DNA of 64,000 nucleotides from Muricoccus roseus. GTDB taxonomy: Bacteria > Pseudomonadota > Alphaproteobacteria > Acetobacterales > Acetobacteraceae. The DNA lies in assembly GCF_900141905.1 (NCBI RefSeq), contig NZ_FQZF01000004.1, forward strand, positions 186,001 through 250,000. Direction: 5' to 3'. Shown piece after piece: positions 1 to 8,190 of the stretch. The translations under genes and the position numbers were made by a program. Below the pieces are notes generated by a model that saw only the letters and a list, made by a program, of their open reading frames with translations, ran no database searches and had not been told where the DNA came from. The stretch's first letter is position 1. Every line of letters begins with the position of its first letter.

Positions 1-1
1 G

Positions 2-316
2 CGGCTGATGATCGCGGACCCCGCCCGGATCGACGCCGAGGCCCTGGAGATCCAGGCCTGGAACAGCGACCACGCGCGCTACCGCAGCCGCAACGTGGTG
101 AACCCCTCCGCCCTGAGCGGGGCGCTGGAGGACGTGCGGGCGCCGCTCTCCGTCATTTATGGCGAGCACGACGCGATCGTCGTCCCCCATATGGCGGAAC
201 GGATCGCCTTCTTCCGTGCCCGGGGCACGGAGCCGCTGGTCATCCCGGGCGCTGGCCATTGGGTGGCCTTCGAGGCTGCGGAGGCAGTGAACCGCGCCCT
301 TCTCGCCGGCCTCTGA
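2..316 (+). CDS. Alpha/beta hydrolase, C-terminal part (cut by window edge)
   Basis: Only the last ~104 codons are present; the frame is open to the left edge, so the true start lies outside. The segment carries the end of an alpha/beta-hydrolase fold: a strand followed by GEHDAIV, whose Asp (codon at about base 170) fits the catalytic acid, and GAGHWVAFE, whose His (about base 257) fits the catalytic base. The nucleophile elbow is missing with the N-terminus. The substrate cannot be inferred. Ends in TGA 45 bases before the convergent OmpA-like gene. Confidence 0.85.
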   Translation, partial: RLMIADPARIDAEALEIQAWNSDHARYRSRNVVNPSALSGALEDVRAPLSVIYGEHDAIVVPHMAERIAFFRARGTEPLVIPGAGHWVAFEAAEAVNRALLAGL

Positions 317-360
317 CACCCTGCCCCGGGCAGGCCGGGGCAAGATGCGGAGCGCGGCCG

Positions 361-1155
361 CTAATCCGGCCGGCGGGCCGGCGGCGCCTCAGCCGGTGCC
401 TCACGTGCCGGCGGTTCGCCGGGCGCGCGGGTCGTCTCGCGCGGGGGTGCCTCGGCGGGTGGCGGCGCGGGCGGCGGGGTGGTCTCCCGCGGCGGGGCCT
501 CGGCGGGCGGAGCAGCCGGCGGGCGCGTGGTCTCGCGCGGCGGCGGCTCGGCGGGCGGCGTGGCCGGAGGCGGGGCCGTCTCGCGCGGCGGGGCCTCGGC
601 GGGTGGGGCGGCCGGCGGGCGCGTGGTTTCGCGCGGCGGCGCCCCGGCGGGGGGCGTGGCCGGGGGCGGGGGCGGCGTAGTCTGGCGCGCCGGGGGCACG
701 GGCTCAGGCCGCGGTGCCGCGACGGGCATCACCACGATGGAAACGCTGCGGGCCACGGTGTTGTTGGTGGTCCGGCTGAACCCGGCGACGCGTGCCTCGG
801 AGCGCAGCCGGGATTCCGGCAGCCCGGCCGCCCGCAGCGCCTCGCGCACGGCCCGGGCACGCCGGGCGGCGAGCTGCACGCTGGTCTGCTGCCCCCCCTC
901 GCGCTGCGCATGGCCGAGGATGCAGGCGTTGCGGTCCGGCTCGCGCTTCAGCAGGGCGATGGCGGCGTCGAGATTCGAGCGGGCGGCGTCGGTCAGCCGG
1001 TCTCGCCCGGCGGCGAAGGGAATGGCGAAGACATCATCCTCCAGCTCCTCCGCGCCGACGCAGTTGAAGGGTGGGGCTGGGCGCCCCGGCGCCTGGGCGA
1101 GGGCGGTGCCGGTGGAGAAGGCCAGAAGAAGCGCGGCGGCGCGCAGGGGGCTCAT
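361..1155 (-). CDS. OmpA-like periplasmic protein with proline-rich repeat tail
   Basis: 264 residues starting at ATG 1155, chosen because a signal peptide (residues 1-20, ending TALAQA) begins there and because the ATG overlaps the stop of the upstream JmjC gene as ATGA. Residues ~40-140 resemble an OmpA C-terminal peptidoglycan-binding fold: FAAGRDRLTDAARSNLDAA, then a helix with RRARAVREALRAAGL. The tail (residues ~145-264) is almost all Pro, Ala, Glu, Arg and Thr, including five 16-residue repeats of the type PPAEAPPRETTRPPAA. Likely exported and cell-wall associated; the tail may span the periplasm. Probably translated together with the JmjC gene. Function beyond peptidoglycan association is unknown. 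Confidence 0.75.
   Translation of the reverse strand: MSPLRAAALLLAFSTGTALAQAPGRPAPPFNCVGAEELEDDVFAIPFAAGRDRLTDAARSNLDAAIALLKREPDRNACILGHAQREGGQQTSVQLAARRARAVREALRAAGLPESRLRSEARVAGFSRTTNNTVARSVSIVVMPVAAPRPEPVPPARQTTPPPPPATPPAGAPPRETTRPPAAPPAEAPPRETAPPPATPPAEPPPRETTRPPAAPPAEAPPRETTPPPAPPPAEAPPRETTRAPGEPPAREAPAEAPPARRPD
415..654. repeat. Five tandem 48-bp coding repeats
   Basis: Five consecutive 48-bp units inside the OmpA-like gene, each encoding a 16-residue block PPA(E/G)(A/P)PPRET followed by a variable TRPPAA-like end. The units differ by a few substitutions, so the array is old enough to have diverged but still regular. Copy number could vary between strains by slippage. Confidence 0.85.
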
Positions 1156-2378
1156 AGGCTGGCCAGGGCTCCGGCTTCGGTGAGGCGTTGGAGGAGGGAA
1201 GGCGCATCGACCGCGGGATGGGCGGCCTGGAGGCTGGCCGCATCCACCTCTCGCCGGGCGAGGAGCCAGTTGGCGGCCTCCGCCTCGGGCGCGGTGAGGG
1301 GAAGGGTCGCGCCGGCGGTTTTGAGCACCCATTCCGTGCCGCGGCGGACCGGCTTCGCCCCGGGGGCGATCACCCGGAAGCCCGGCGCACCGTCGGCGGG
1401 CGCATCCTCCGCCGGCGCCTCGGGCGCCAGGCCGCGGGCGGCGAGGAGGTTCACCCCGCCGCGGTGGTAGCGGGCATCGGCGACATGGCGGGCCAGCACC
1501 TGCAGCACCTGCGGGTCCCGCGCCAGCTCCGCCAGGCGCTGGCCAAGCTGCGCGGCGCGGCTGGTCAGGGCGAATTGCGCGGCCGGCGTTCCGTCCTGCC
1601 GCGGCAGGGGCTGGCGGAACATCGGGTCCTGCAGCGCCCGCTCGGCCAGCATATTGGCCAGGTCCAGCCCGATCGGGGCATGGACGCCATAGGCGACATG
1701 GACCGAGGCCGGGCCCTCGGCCAGGGCATCATGGTACCAGCCGCGCGGCAGGTAGAGCAGGTCGCCCGCCTTCAGCAGCACCTTCTCCCGCAGCGTGCCC
1801 CGGGCGCGTTCGTGATGCGCCTGGCCCAGGCTGCGGAAGGCGGGGTGGGGAATCGGGTAGTCGGCCCGGCCGGACCAGATGTTCCAGGTCTTCTCGCCCT
1901 CCACCTGCACGGCCCAGACGTCATGGGTGTCGAAATGGGTCGGGAAGGCCTTATGGGCCTGGAAGGAGATGTAGACATTCGCCTGGGCGCGGCCGAAGCC
2001 GGCATTCTCCAGCGCCTCGCTCACGCTCGTTAGGCCGGGGGTCAGGCTGTCCACGTCGTTCAGCACCACCGAGGCGCCCTTGGCCACCCATTCGCGCAGG
2101 CGCCCGGCCTCGGGCTGCATCACCGGCGTGTTGTCGCGCCCCGTGGCGCGGATGCAATAGGCCTCGGGCGGAACCGGCTGCGTGTCCATCTGCAGCTTCA
2201 GGGACTGGCTGGACCAGATATGCGTCTGGTTCAGCAGCCGGTCGATCCCCGCCCAGGACAGCACATGGGCGAATTTCGCCGCCCCGCCCTTGATATGAAG
2301 GGGTTGCTTGTCGTTGAACTCGGCCAGGAACCGGGCGGGGTCCATCGGGGCGAGCAGGTCGGCGAGGGTGAAGGCCAT
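1152..2378 (-). CDS. JmjC/cupin-4 family 2-oxoglutarate oxygenase
   Basis: 408 residues from ATG 2378 (an in-frame GTG at 2387 is an alternative). The motif THFDTHD at about residues 147-153 supplies the His-x-Asp iron ligands, and LYLPRGWYHDA at about 209-218 supplies the distal His, as in the YcfD/MINA53/NO66 cupin-4 group. Known members hydroxylate ribosomal proteins or other targets using iron and 2-oxoglutarate; the target here is unknown. A winged-helix-like tail (residues ~320-408) matches the family layout. Its TGA overlaps the ATG of the OmpA-like gene, so the two probably form an operon. Confidence 0.85.
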   Translation of the reverse strand: MAFTLADLLAPMDPARFLAEFNDKQPLHIKGGAAKFAHVLSWAGIDRLLNQTHIWSSQSLKLQMDTQPVPPEAYCIRATGRDNTPVMQPEAGRLREWVAKGASVVLNDVDSLTPGLTSVSEALENAGFGRAQANVYISFQAHKAFPTHFDTHDVWAVQVEGEKTWNIWSGRADYPIPHPAFRSLGQAHHERARGTLREKVLLKAGDLLYLPRGWYHDALAEGPASVHVAYGVHAPIGLDLANMLAERALQDPMFRQPLPRQDGTPAAQFALTSRAAQLGQRLAELARDPQVLQVLARHVADARYHRGGVNLLAARGLAPEAPAEDAPADGAPGFRVIAPGAKPVRRGTEWVLKTAGATLPLTAPEAEAANWLLARREVDAASLQAAHPAVDAPSLLQRLTEAGALASL

Positions 2379-2520
2379 GGCGCCCACAAAATAGGCCGGA
2401 TCGGCCGGGGGCGGAACGGGCCCGGGAGCGAAAGAGCGTCCTATTCCGGCACAACGTCACCCGCCCGCGCTTGCGCCCCCGGCCTGCCATCCCGATCCTC
2501 TGGCGGCGGAGGAGAATGGA

Positions 2521-5500
2521 ATGCCAGACGACCTGTTGCCGATCCCAACCCCGGCCCCCGGCCCCGGCCCGGCCGGCGACGGCATGCGGGAGGTCCTCCT
2601 GGCGGAGGCCGAGGCGGCGCTGGTGCGGCTGGTGCCGGGCCTTCCGGCCACGGCCCGCTCCCTTCTCCGGGCCCTCGGCGCCGCCGTTCCGCTGGCCGAA
2701 CTGGCCGAGATGGCGCCCGAGATGCTGGCCGAGGAGGCCGCCTCGCTCCACGCTCTGGCCGGGCAGCGCCGCAAGGGCGAATCGAAGCTGCGCCTGGCGC
2801 TGCCGCGCGCGGATGGGCGCGGGGCCGGCGCGGTGGCCGAGATCGTCACCGACGACATGCCCTTCCTGGTGGACAGCGCCCTGGCGGCCCTCACCCTCTC
2901 CGGCCGGGGCGTGCGGCGCCTGCTGCACCCCATTCTGGGCGTGGCGCGGGACGCGGCGGGGCGGCTGACGGCCATCGGCCCCGCCCAACCCGGCGGGCCC
3001 AATGAGAGCATGATGCGGATCGAGATCGCGCCCGGCGCGGTCCGCCGCCTGGGCGCGGGGGCCCCGCCTGCGGCCGACTGGCCCGGCGTGGAGGCCGCGC
3101 TGGCCCGCGCCATGGCCGAGGTGCGCCTCGCCGTCACCGATTTCGGCGCCATGCTGGCCCGCCTGGCCGATGCCGAGCTGGAGATGGCGGGCGCCGCCGA
3201 TGGCGAGGAGGCGACCGCCTTCCTGCGCTGGCTGGCCGACGACAACTTCGTCCTGCTCGGCCACCGCCTGCTGCGCCTGCCCGAGGACGGGCCGATGACC
3301 GCCGAGGACGGGCTCGGCCTGCTGCGGGACCCTGATGTGGCGGTGTTCGACGCGTTGCGGGACCTCTCGGCCGTGCCGGAGGCGGTGCGCGCCTCCCTCG
3401 CCACGCCCACGGCCCTGGCGGTCGCCAAGGGCAACCTGCGCGTCCGCGTCCACCGGCCCAGCCATGCCGATGTGATCGCCACCCGCATCTTCGCGCCGGA
3501 TGGGCGCGTCACGGGCGTGCGGCTCTTCATGGGCCTCTTCGCCGCCACGGCCTATAACCGCAACCCGCGCTCCATCCCCTGGCTGGCGCCCAAGGTGCGG
3601 CGCATCCTGGACGCCTCCGGCGCCGCGCCCGACAGCCATGACGCCCGCACCTTCCAATCCGTGCTGGACACCTGGCCCCGGGACGAGCTGTTCCAGGCGG
3701 AGGAGGCCGATATCCTCGCAGGCGCGCGGGTGGCGGTGGACCTGGCCATCCGCCCGCGCCCCGCGCTGGCCCTGCGGCGCGACCCCTTCGGGCGCTTCGT
3801 CTCCGCCATCGCCTGGCTGCCACGCGAAAGCTTCGACACCCGGCTGCGGGAGACGGTGGGGCGCCTGCTGGCCGCCGCCTTCAACGGCCGCCTCTCCGCC
3901 TTCTACATCGCGCTGGGCGACACGCCGCTCGCCCGGGTGCACTACGTCATCGGCACGCGGCCGGAAAACACGCCGGAGGTGGATGTCGCGGCGCTGGAGA
4001 AGGCCATCATCCGCGCCGCGCGCGGCTTCCCGGAGGCGCTGGCGGACGCGCTGGCCGAGGAGGCGGGCGAGGCAGAGGGAGCGCGCCTTTCCGCCCGCTG
4101 GTCGGCCGCCTTCCCCGCCGCCTATCCGGAGGTTTCGAGCCCGGCCCAGGGCGTGGCCGACCTGCGCCTGGCGGAAGCCGCGCTGGAAACGGGCGGCCCG
4201 GTGGCCGCGATCACCCGCGCCCCCGGGGCGGGGCCGCGCCAGCTCGTGCTGCGTCTGGCCAGCCCGGGCGCGAAGCTCGCCCTGGCCGACATGCTGCCCC
4301 TCTTCGAGAGCCTGGACCTGCGGGCCATCGAGGAGCAGCCCTGGACGCTCTCCCCCGCGGGCGCGGAGCCAGTGGCACTGCACGTTTATGGCGTGGAATC
4401 CGGCGTGGAGGCGCCGGAGGACCGGTTCGACGAGCTGCTCGACGCGCTCTCCGCCCTGCTGGGCGGGCGGGCGGAGGCGGACGGGTTCAACCGGCTGGTG
4501 CTCCGCGCCGGGATCACCTGGCGCGAGGCCTGGCTGCTGCGCGCCCTGTTCCGCTGGTGCAAGCAGGTGGGCTTCGCCTTCCCGCAGCCCGCGGTGGAGG
4601 CCGCCCTCGCCGCGAACCCGGATGCCGCGCGCCTCCTGGTCGCGCTATTCAACGCGCGCTTCGATCCCGTGGCCACGGACCGCGAGGCCGCCGAGGCGCG
4701 CGCCCTCGCGGAATGGTCCGCCCTGATCGAAGGCGTCGCCGACCCGGACACGGATCGCATCCTGTCGCGGCTGCGCACCGCGCTCGATGCCCTGCTGCGC
4801 ACCAACTACTTCCAGGGCAAGGACTATCTCTCGCTGAAGATCGAGAGCGCGCGGGCGGGCGAGATGCCCGATCCGCGCCCGTGGCGGGAAATCTTCGTCT
4901 CCGCCATGCATATGGAGGGCTGCCACCTGCGCGCGGGCCCCGTGGCGCGCGGCGGCATCCGCTGGTCGGACCGGCGCGAGGACTTCCGCACCGAGATCCT
5001 GGGGCTGATGAAGGCCCAGCGACTGAAGAACGTCATCATCGTGCCGACCGGCGCGAAGGGCGGCTTCATCCTGAAGGGCAACGTGCCGCCCGCCTCGGAC
5101 CGAGAGGCCTTCATGGCGGCCGGCATCGCCGCCTACAGTACCCTGATCCGCGCGATGCTGGACGTGACCGACAACTACGGCGCGGATGGCGCTGTGGTGC
5201 CGCCCGCCCATGTGGTGCGGCGGGACGGGGATGATCCCTATATCGTCGCCGCGGCGGACAAGGGCACGGCCACCTTCTCCGACATCGCGAACGGGCTTTC
5301 GCTCGAATACGGTTTCTGGCTGGGCGACGCCTTCGCCTCCGGCGGCTCGGCCGGCTATGACCACAAGGCCATGGGCATCACCGCCAAGGGCGCCTGGGTG
5401 ATGATCGCGCGGCATTTCGCCGAGCAGGGCCGCGACATCCAGCGCGATCCCTTCACCTGCGTCGGCGTGGGCGACATGTCGGGCGACGTGTTCGGCAACG

Positions 5501-7218
5501 GCCTGCTGATCTCGCGCCAGACGCGCCTCGTCGCGGCCTTCGACCATCGCCACATCTTCATCGACCCGGATCCGGACCCTGAGACCTCCTTCGACGAGCG
5601 CGAGCGGCTGTTCCGGCTGCCCCGCTCCTCCTGGGCGGATTACGACGTGCGGCTGGTGAGCGAGGGTGGCGGCGTCTTCCCGCGCAACGCCAAGTTCATC
5701 CCGCTCTCGCCCGAGGCACGCGCGCTGCTCGGCATCGAGCAGGAGCGGGCGGAGCCGGCCGCCGTGATGCGTGCCATCCTGAAGGCACATGTGGACCTGC
5801 TCTATTTCGGCGGCATCGGCACCTATGTGAAGGCCGCCACGGAGTCCCAGGCCGAGGCCGGCGATCGCGCCAATGACGCGCTCCGCATCGACGGCCACGA
5901 GATCCGTGCGCGCGTGGTGGGGGAGGGCGCGAATCTCGCCGTCACCCAGGCCGGGCGCATCGAGGCCGCGCGCGTGGGGGTCGCGCTCGATACCGACGCG
6001 CTCGACAATTCCGCCGGCGTGAGCACCTCCGACCACGAGGTGAACATCAAGATCCTGCTGGCCGAGGCGGAGCGCAGCGGGCGGATGACGCGGCGCCAGC
6101 GCGACGACCTGCTGGGATCCATGACCGACGAGGTCGCCGCCCTCGTGCTGGCGGACAATGCCGCGCAGTTCGGTGCGCTTTCTCTCGAGCAGGCCTCGGG
6201 GCCGGAGGCGCTGCCCGCCCAGGCCTCGCTGATGTCGCGGCTGGAATCGGAAGGGCTGCTGGACCGCGCCGTGCTGGGCCTTCCCTCGGCCGCGCGCATG
6301 GCCGAGCGGATCGGCCAGGGCGATGCGCTGACGCGCCCGGAGATCGCGGCGCTGCTGCCGGTCGCGAAGCTCTGGCTGACCGATGCGGTCGAGGAGAGCG
6401 CGCTGCCGGACGACCCGGCCTTCCTGCCGCTGCTCCGCAGCTACTTCCCGCATCCGCTGCAGGAGCGCTTCCCCGACCTGATCGAGGGCCACCGCCTCCG
6501 GCGCAACCTGACCGCCACCATGCTGGCCAATGCCGCCGCCAACCGGCTCGGCCCGGCCGGCCTGTCCCGCCTGGCCGCGGAGGCGGAGCCCGCCGCCGTG
6601 GCGCGTGCCGCCTGGCTGGCCGACCGGCTGTTCGGCATCGGGGAGGCCATGGATTCGCTGGATGCGGCAGTGGTGCCCGTGGAGGCGAAGCGGGCGGCCC
6701 TACTGACCATCCGCCGCCTGCATGAGGATGCCGCGCGGGCCCTGCTGGACGACACCACCTCTCCACTGGGCGAGGCGGAGGCGCTGCTGCGCCCGGGCGT
6801 CTCTGCCCTGGTCGGCTCCGTCGCCGTGCCGCCCGGGCCGCTGCCCGACCCGGCCTCGCGCCTGGTGGGTGGGGCGGCCTCGCTTTCGGCGGCCATCGGC
6901 ATCGTGCGTCTGGCCGCTTCCGCCGGGGTGGCCCCGGCCGATGCCGCTGCCGCCTGGGATGCCGCGGGGCGCGATTTCGGGCTGGAGGCCCTGCGCGCCG
7001 CCGCGCGGGCCGCGCCGGCCCCCGGTGCCTACGGCCCGCGTGCCCGGGGCGCGCTGCTGGAGGATCTGGCAGCGCTTCAGACGCGCATCGCCCGCGCCGT
7101 GCTGGCCGGCGAGGCGCCCCAGCCCCCGGACGCCGCCCTGCGCCTGGCGCGGGAGGCGGCTGGGCAGGGGGAACTCGCCGCGGTCGCCGTGGCGCTCCGG
7201 GCACTGGAACGCGCCTGA
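2521..7218 (+). CDS. NAD-specific glutamate dehydrogenase, large (180-kDa) class
   Basis: 1565 residues, the usual size for the very large bacterial NAD-dependent glutamate dehydrogenases, which oxidise glutamate to 2-oxoglutarate and ammonia in the cytoplasm. The N-terminal half is the regulatory ACT-like region. The catalytic region starts near residue 800 with GGIRWSDRREDFRTEI, then TGAKGGFILKGN (~residue 845) and VGVGDMSGDVFGNG (~981), which fits the dinucleotide-binding region. The ATG is preceded by GGCGGAGGAGAA at good ribosome-binding distance. Divergent from the JmjC gene with about 140 bases between them. A strong hairpin follows the stop. Monocistronic by appearance. Confidence 0.97.
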   Translation: MPDDLLPIPTPAPGPGPAGDGMREVLLAEAEAALVRLVPGLPATARSLLRALGAAVPLAELAEMAPEMLAEEAASLHALAGQRRKGESKLRLALPRADGRGAGAVAEIVTDDMPFLVDSALAALTLSGRGVRRLLHPILGVARDAAGRLTAIGPAQPGGPNESMMRIEIAPGAVRRLGAGAPPAADWPGVEAALARAMAEVRLAVTDFGAMLARLADAELEMAGAADGEEATAFLRWLADDNFVLLGHRLLRLPEDGPMTAEDGLGLLRDPDVAVFDALRDLSAVPEAVRASLATPTALAVAKGNLRVRVHRPSHADVIATRIFAPDGRVTGVRLFMGLFAATAYNRNPRSIPWLAPKVRRILDASGAAPDSHDARTFQSVLDTWPRDELFQAEEADILAGARVAVDLAIRPRPALALRRDPFGRFVSAIAWLPRESFDTRLRETVGRLLAAAFNGRLSAFYIALGDTPLARVHYVIGTRPENTPEVDVAALEKAIIRAARGFPEALADALAEEAGEAEGARLSARWSAAFPAAYPEVSSPAQGVADLRLAEAALETGGPVAAITRAPGAGPRQLVLRLASPGAKLALADMLPLFESLDLRAIEEQPWTLSPAGAEPVALHVYGVESGVEAPEDRFDELLDALSALLGGRAEADGFNRLVLRAGITWREAWLLRALFRWCKQVGFAFPQPAVEAALAANPDAARLLVALFNARFDPVATDREAAEARALAEWSALIEGVADPDTDRILSRLRTALDALLRTNYFQGKDYLSLKIESARAGEMPDPRPWREIFVSAMHMEGCHLRAGPVARGGIRWSDRREDFRTEILGLMKAQRLKNVIIVPTGAKGGFILKGNVPPASDREAFMAAGIAAYSTLIRAMLDVTDNYGADGAVVPPAHVVRRDGDDPYIVAAADKGTATFSDIANGLSLEYGFWLGDAFASGGSAGYDHKAMGITAKGAWVMIARHFAEQGRDIQRDPFTCVGVGDMSGDVFGNGLLISRQTRLVAAFDHRHIFIDPDPDPETSFDERERLFRLPRSSWADYDVRLVSEGGGVFPRNAKFIPLSPEARALLGIEQERAEPAAVMRAILKAHVDLLYFGGIGTYVKAATESQAEAGDRANDALRIDGHEIRARVVGEGANLAVTQAGRIEAARVGVALDTDALDNSAGVSTSDHEVNIKILLAEAERSGRMTRRQRDDLLGSMTDEVAALVLADNAAQFGALSLEQASGPEALPAQASLMSRLESEGLLDRAVLGLPSAARMAERIGQGDALTRPEIAALLPVAKLWLTDAVEESALPDDPAFLPLLRSYFPHPLQERFPDLIEGHRLRRNLTATMLANAAANRLGPAGLSRLAAEAEPAAVARAAWLADRLFGIGEAMDSLDAAVVPVEAKRAALLTIRRLHEDAARALLDDTTSPLGEAEALLRPGVSALVGSVAVPPGPLPDPASRLVGGAASLSAAIGIVRLAASAGVAPADAAAAWDAAGRDFGLEALRAAARAAPAPGAYGPRARGALLEDLAALQTRIARAVLAGEAPQPPDAALRLAREAAGQGELAAVAVALRALERA

Positions 7219-7219
7219 T

Positions 7220-7268
7220 GCGGCCGGGCCCGTCCGGCCCCTCGGGGCTGATGGACGGGCCCGGCCGC
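7220..7268 (+). terminator. Large GC-rich hairpin after the glutamate dehydrogenase gene
   Basis: Perfect 16-bp inverted repeat: GCGGCCGGGCCCGTCC (7220-7235) pairs with 7253-7268. The 17-base loop holds a smaller GCCCC/GGGGC stem. It begins two bases after the stop codon and ends 19 bases before the YciI gene. There is no T tract, so it may act as a Rho-assisted terminator or as a 3' stabiliser. Confidence 0.6.
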
Positions 7269-7287
7269 GGCGCATAGCCTCCGCCGC

Positions 7288-7593
7288 ATGTATTTCCTGT
7301 TCCGCCTGCTGGCGCCCCGCCCCTCCTTCCCCGGCGACATGACGCCGGAGGAAGGGGCGTTGATGCAGGCCCATGCCGCCTATTGGTCCGGGCTGATGGC
7401 ACAGGGCCGGGTGGTGGGCTTCGGCCCCGTGGCCGATCCGCGCGGCGTCTATGGGCTCTGCATCTTTCAGGCACCCGATGCGGAAGCCGCCGCGGCGCTG
7501 CTCGGCGGGGATCCGGTGCTGGCCGCCGGGCGCGGCTTCGGGTCGGAACTGCATCCGATGCTCGGCTGCAGCCACCCGGGGGGCGCCGCCTGA
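7288..7593 (+). CDS. YciI-family protein
   Basis: 101 residues. The pattern of a starting strand MYFLFRLLAPRP, a helix MQAHAAYWSGLMAQGRVV, then FGPVADPRGVYGLCIFQAPD and a final helix fits the YCII ferredoxin-like fold, a family whose cellular role is poorly defined and sometimes linked to small-molecule catabolism. Its TGA overlaps the ATG of the HD-domain gene as TGATG, so the two are translationally coupled. Confidence 0.85.
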   Translation: MYFLFRLLAPRPSFPGDMTPEEGALMQAHAAYWSGLMAQGRVVGFGPVADPRGVYGLCIFQAPDAEAAAALLGGDPVLAAGRGFGSELHPMLGCSHPGGAA

Positions 7594-8180
7594 TGCAGCC
7601 CGCGCAGCGCGACGCGCTGCTGGACTTCATCGCCCTGTCCGACCGGCTGAAGCATGTGGAGCGGGCCGCGATGACCGGCCCGCGCCGCGAGAACAGCGCG
7701 GAGCATGCCTGGCAGGTCGCGCTCTGCGCCGTGCTGCTGCATGACGCGGTGGAGGGGCCCAAGCCGGATCTTGCCCGCGCACTCTCCATGATCGCGGTGC
7801 ATGACCTCGTGGAGATCGAGGCGGGTGACACCTTCGCCTTCGACGACCACGGGCTGCTCACCCAGGCGGATCGCGAGGCCGAGGCGGCGCGGCGCCTCTT
7901 TGCCATCCTGCCGCCGGCCCTGGGCGAGCATGTCGCCCTTCTCTGGGCGGAGTTCGAGGCCGGGCTGACGCCGGAGGCCCGCTTCGCCATGGGCTGCGAC
8001 CGCCTCCAGGGCTTCGCCCAGCAGGTCCAGTGCGGCGCCCCGGCCTGGAAGGCGATCGGGCTGACGCATGCACGCAGCCTGGTTCGCATGGGCCCCGCCC
8101 TGGCCCTCGGCGCGCCTTTCGCGCCGCTGATCGAGGCGCTCTACAACCGCGCCATGGCCGAGGGACTGCTCTTGCCGTGA
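7593..8180 (+). CDS. HD-domain phosphohydrolase (YfbR/HDDC2-like)
   Basis: 195 residues starting at the ATG of a TGATG overlap with the YciI gene. Metal ligands of the HD family are visible: ENSAEHAW (His38), IAVHDLVEIEAGD (His70, Asp71, plus the conserved Glu and Asp) and CDRLQGF (Asp136). Spacing matches the YfbR/HDDC2 group, whose characterised members are 5'-deoxyribonucleotidases. Dephosphorylation of a nucleotide monophosphate in the cytoplasm is the likely activity; the precise substrate is inferred from family only. The MFS gene follows after 10 bases. Confidence 0.85.
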   Translation: MQPAQRDALLDFIALSDRLKHVERAAMTGPRRENSAEHAWQVALCAVLLHDAVEGPKPDLARALSMIAVHDLVEIEAGDTFAFDDHGLLTQADREAEAARRLFAILPPALGEHVALLWAEFEAGLTPEARFAMGCDRLQGFAQQVQCGAPAWKAIGLTHARSLVRMGPALALGAPFAPLIEALYNRAMAEGLLLP

Positions 8181-8190
8181 GGAGGCCCGC

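Noticed and set aside
1951-4383. Long minus-strand open frame opposite the glutamate dehydrogenase and across the JmjC start
   Set aside because: Composition is an Arg/Gly/His-rich shadow of GC-rich coding DNA, and it conflicts with two well-supported genes.
6047-8089. 680-codon minus-strand frame over the end of the glutamate dehydrogenase, YciI and HD genes
   Set aside because: Pro/Arg/Ala-rich antisense shadow; the plus-strand genes have clear domains and overlapping start/stop coupling.
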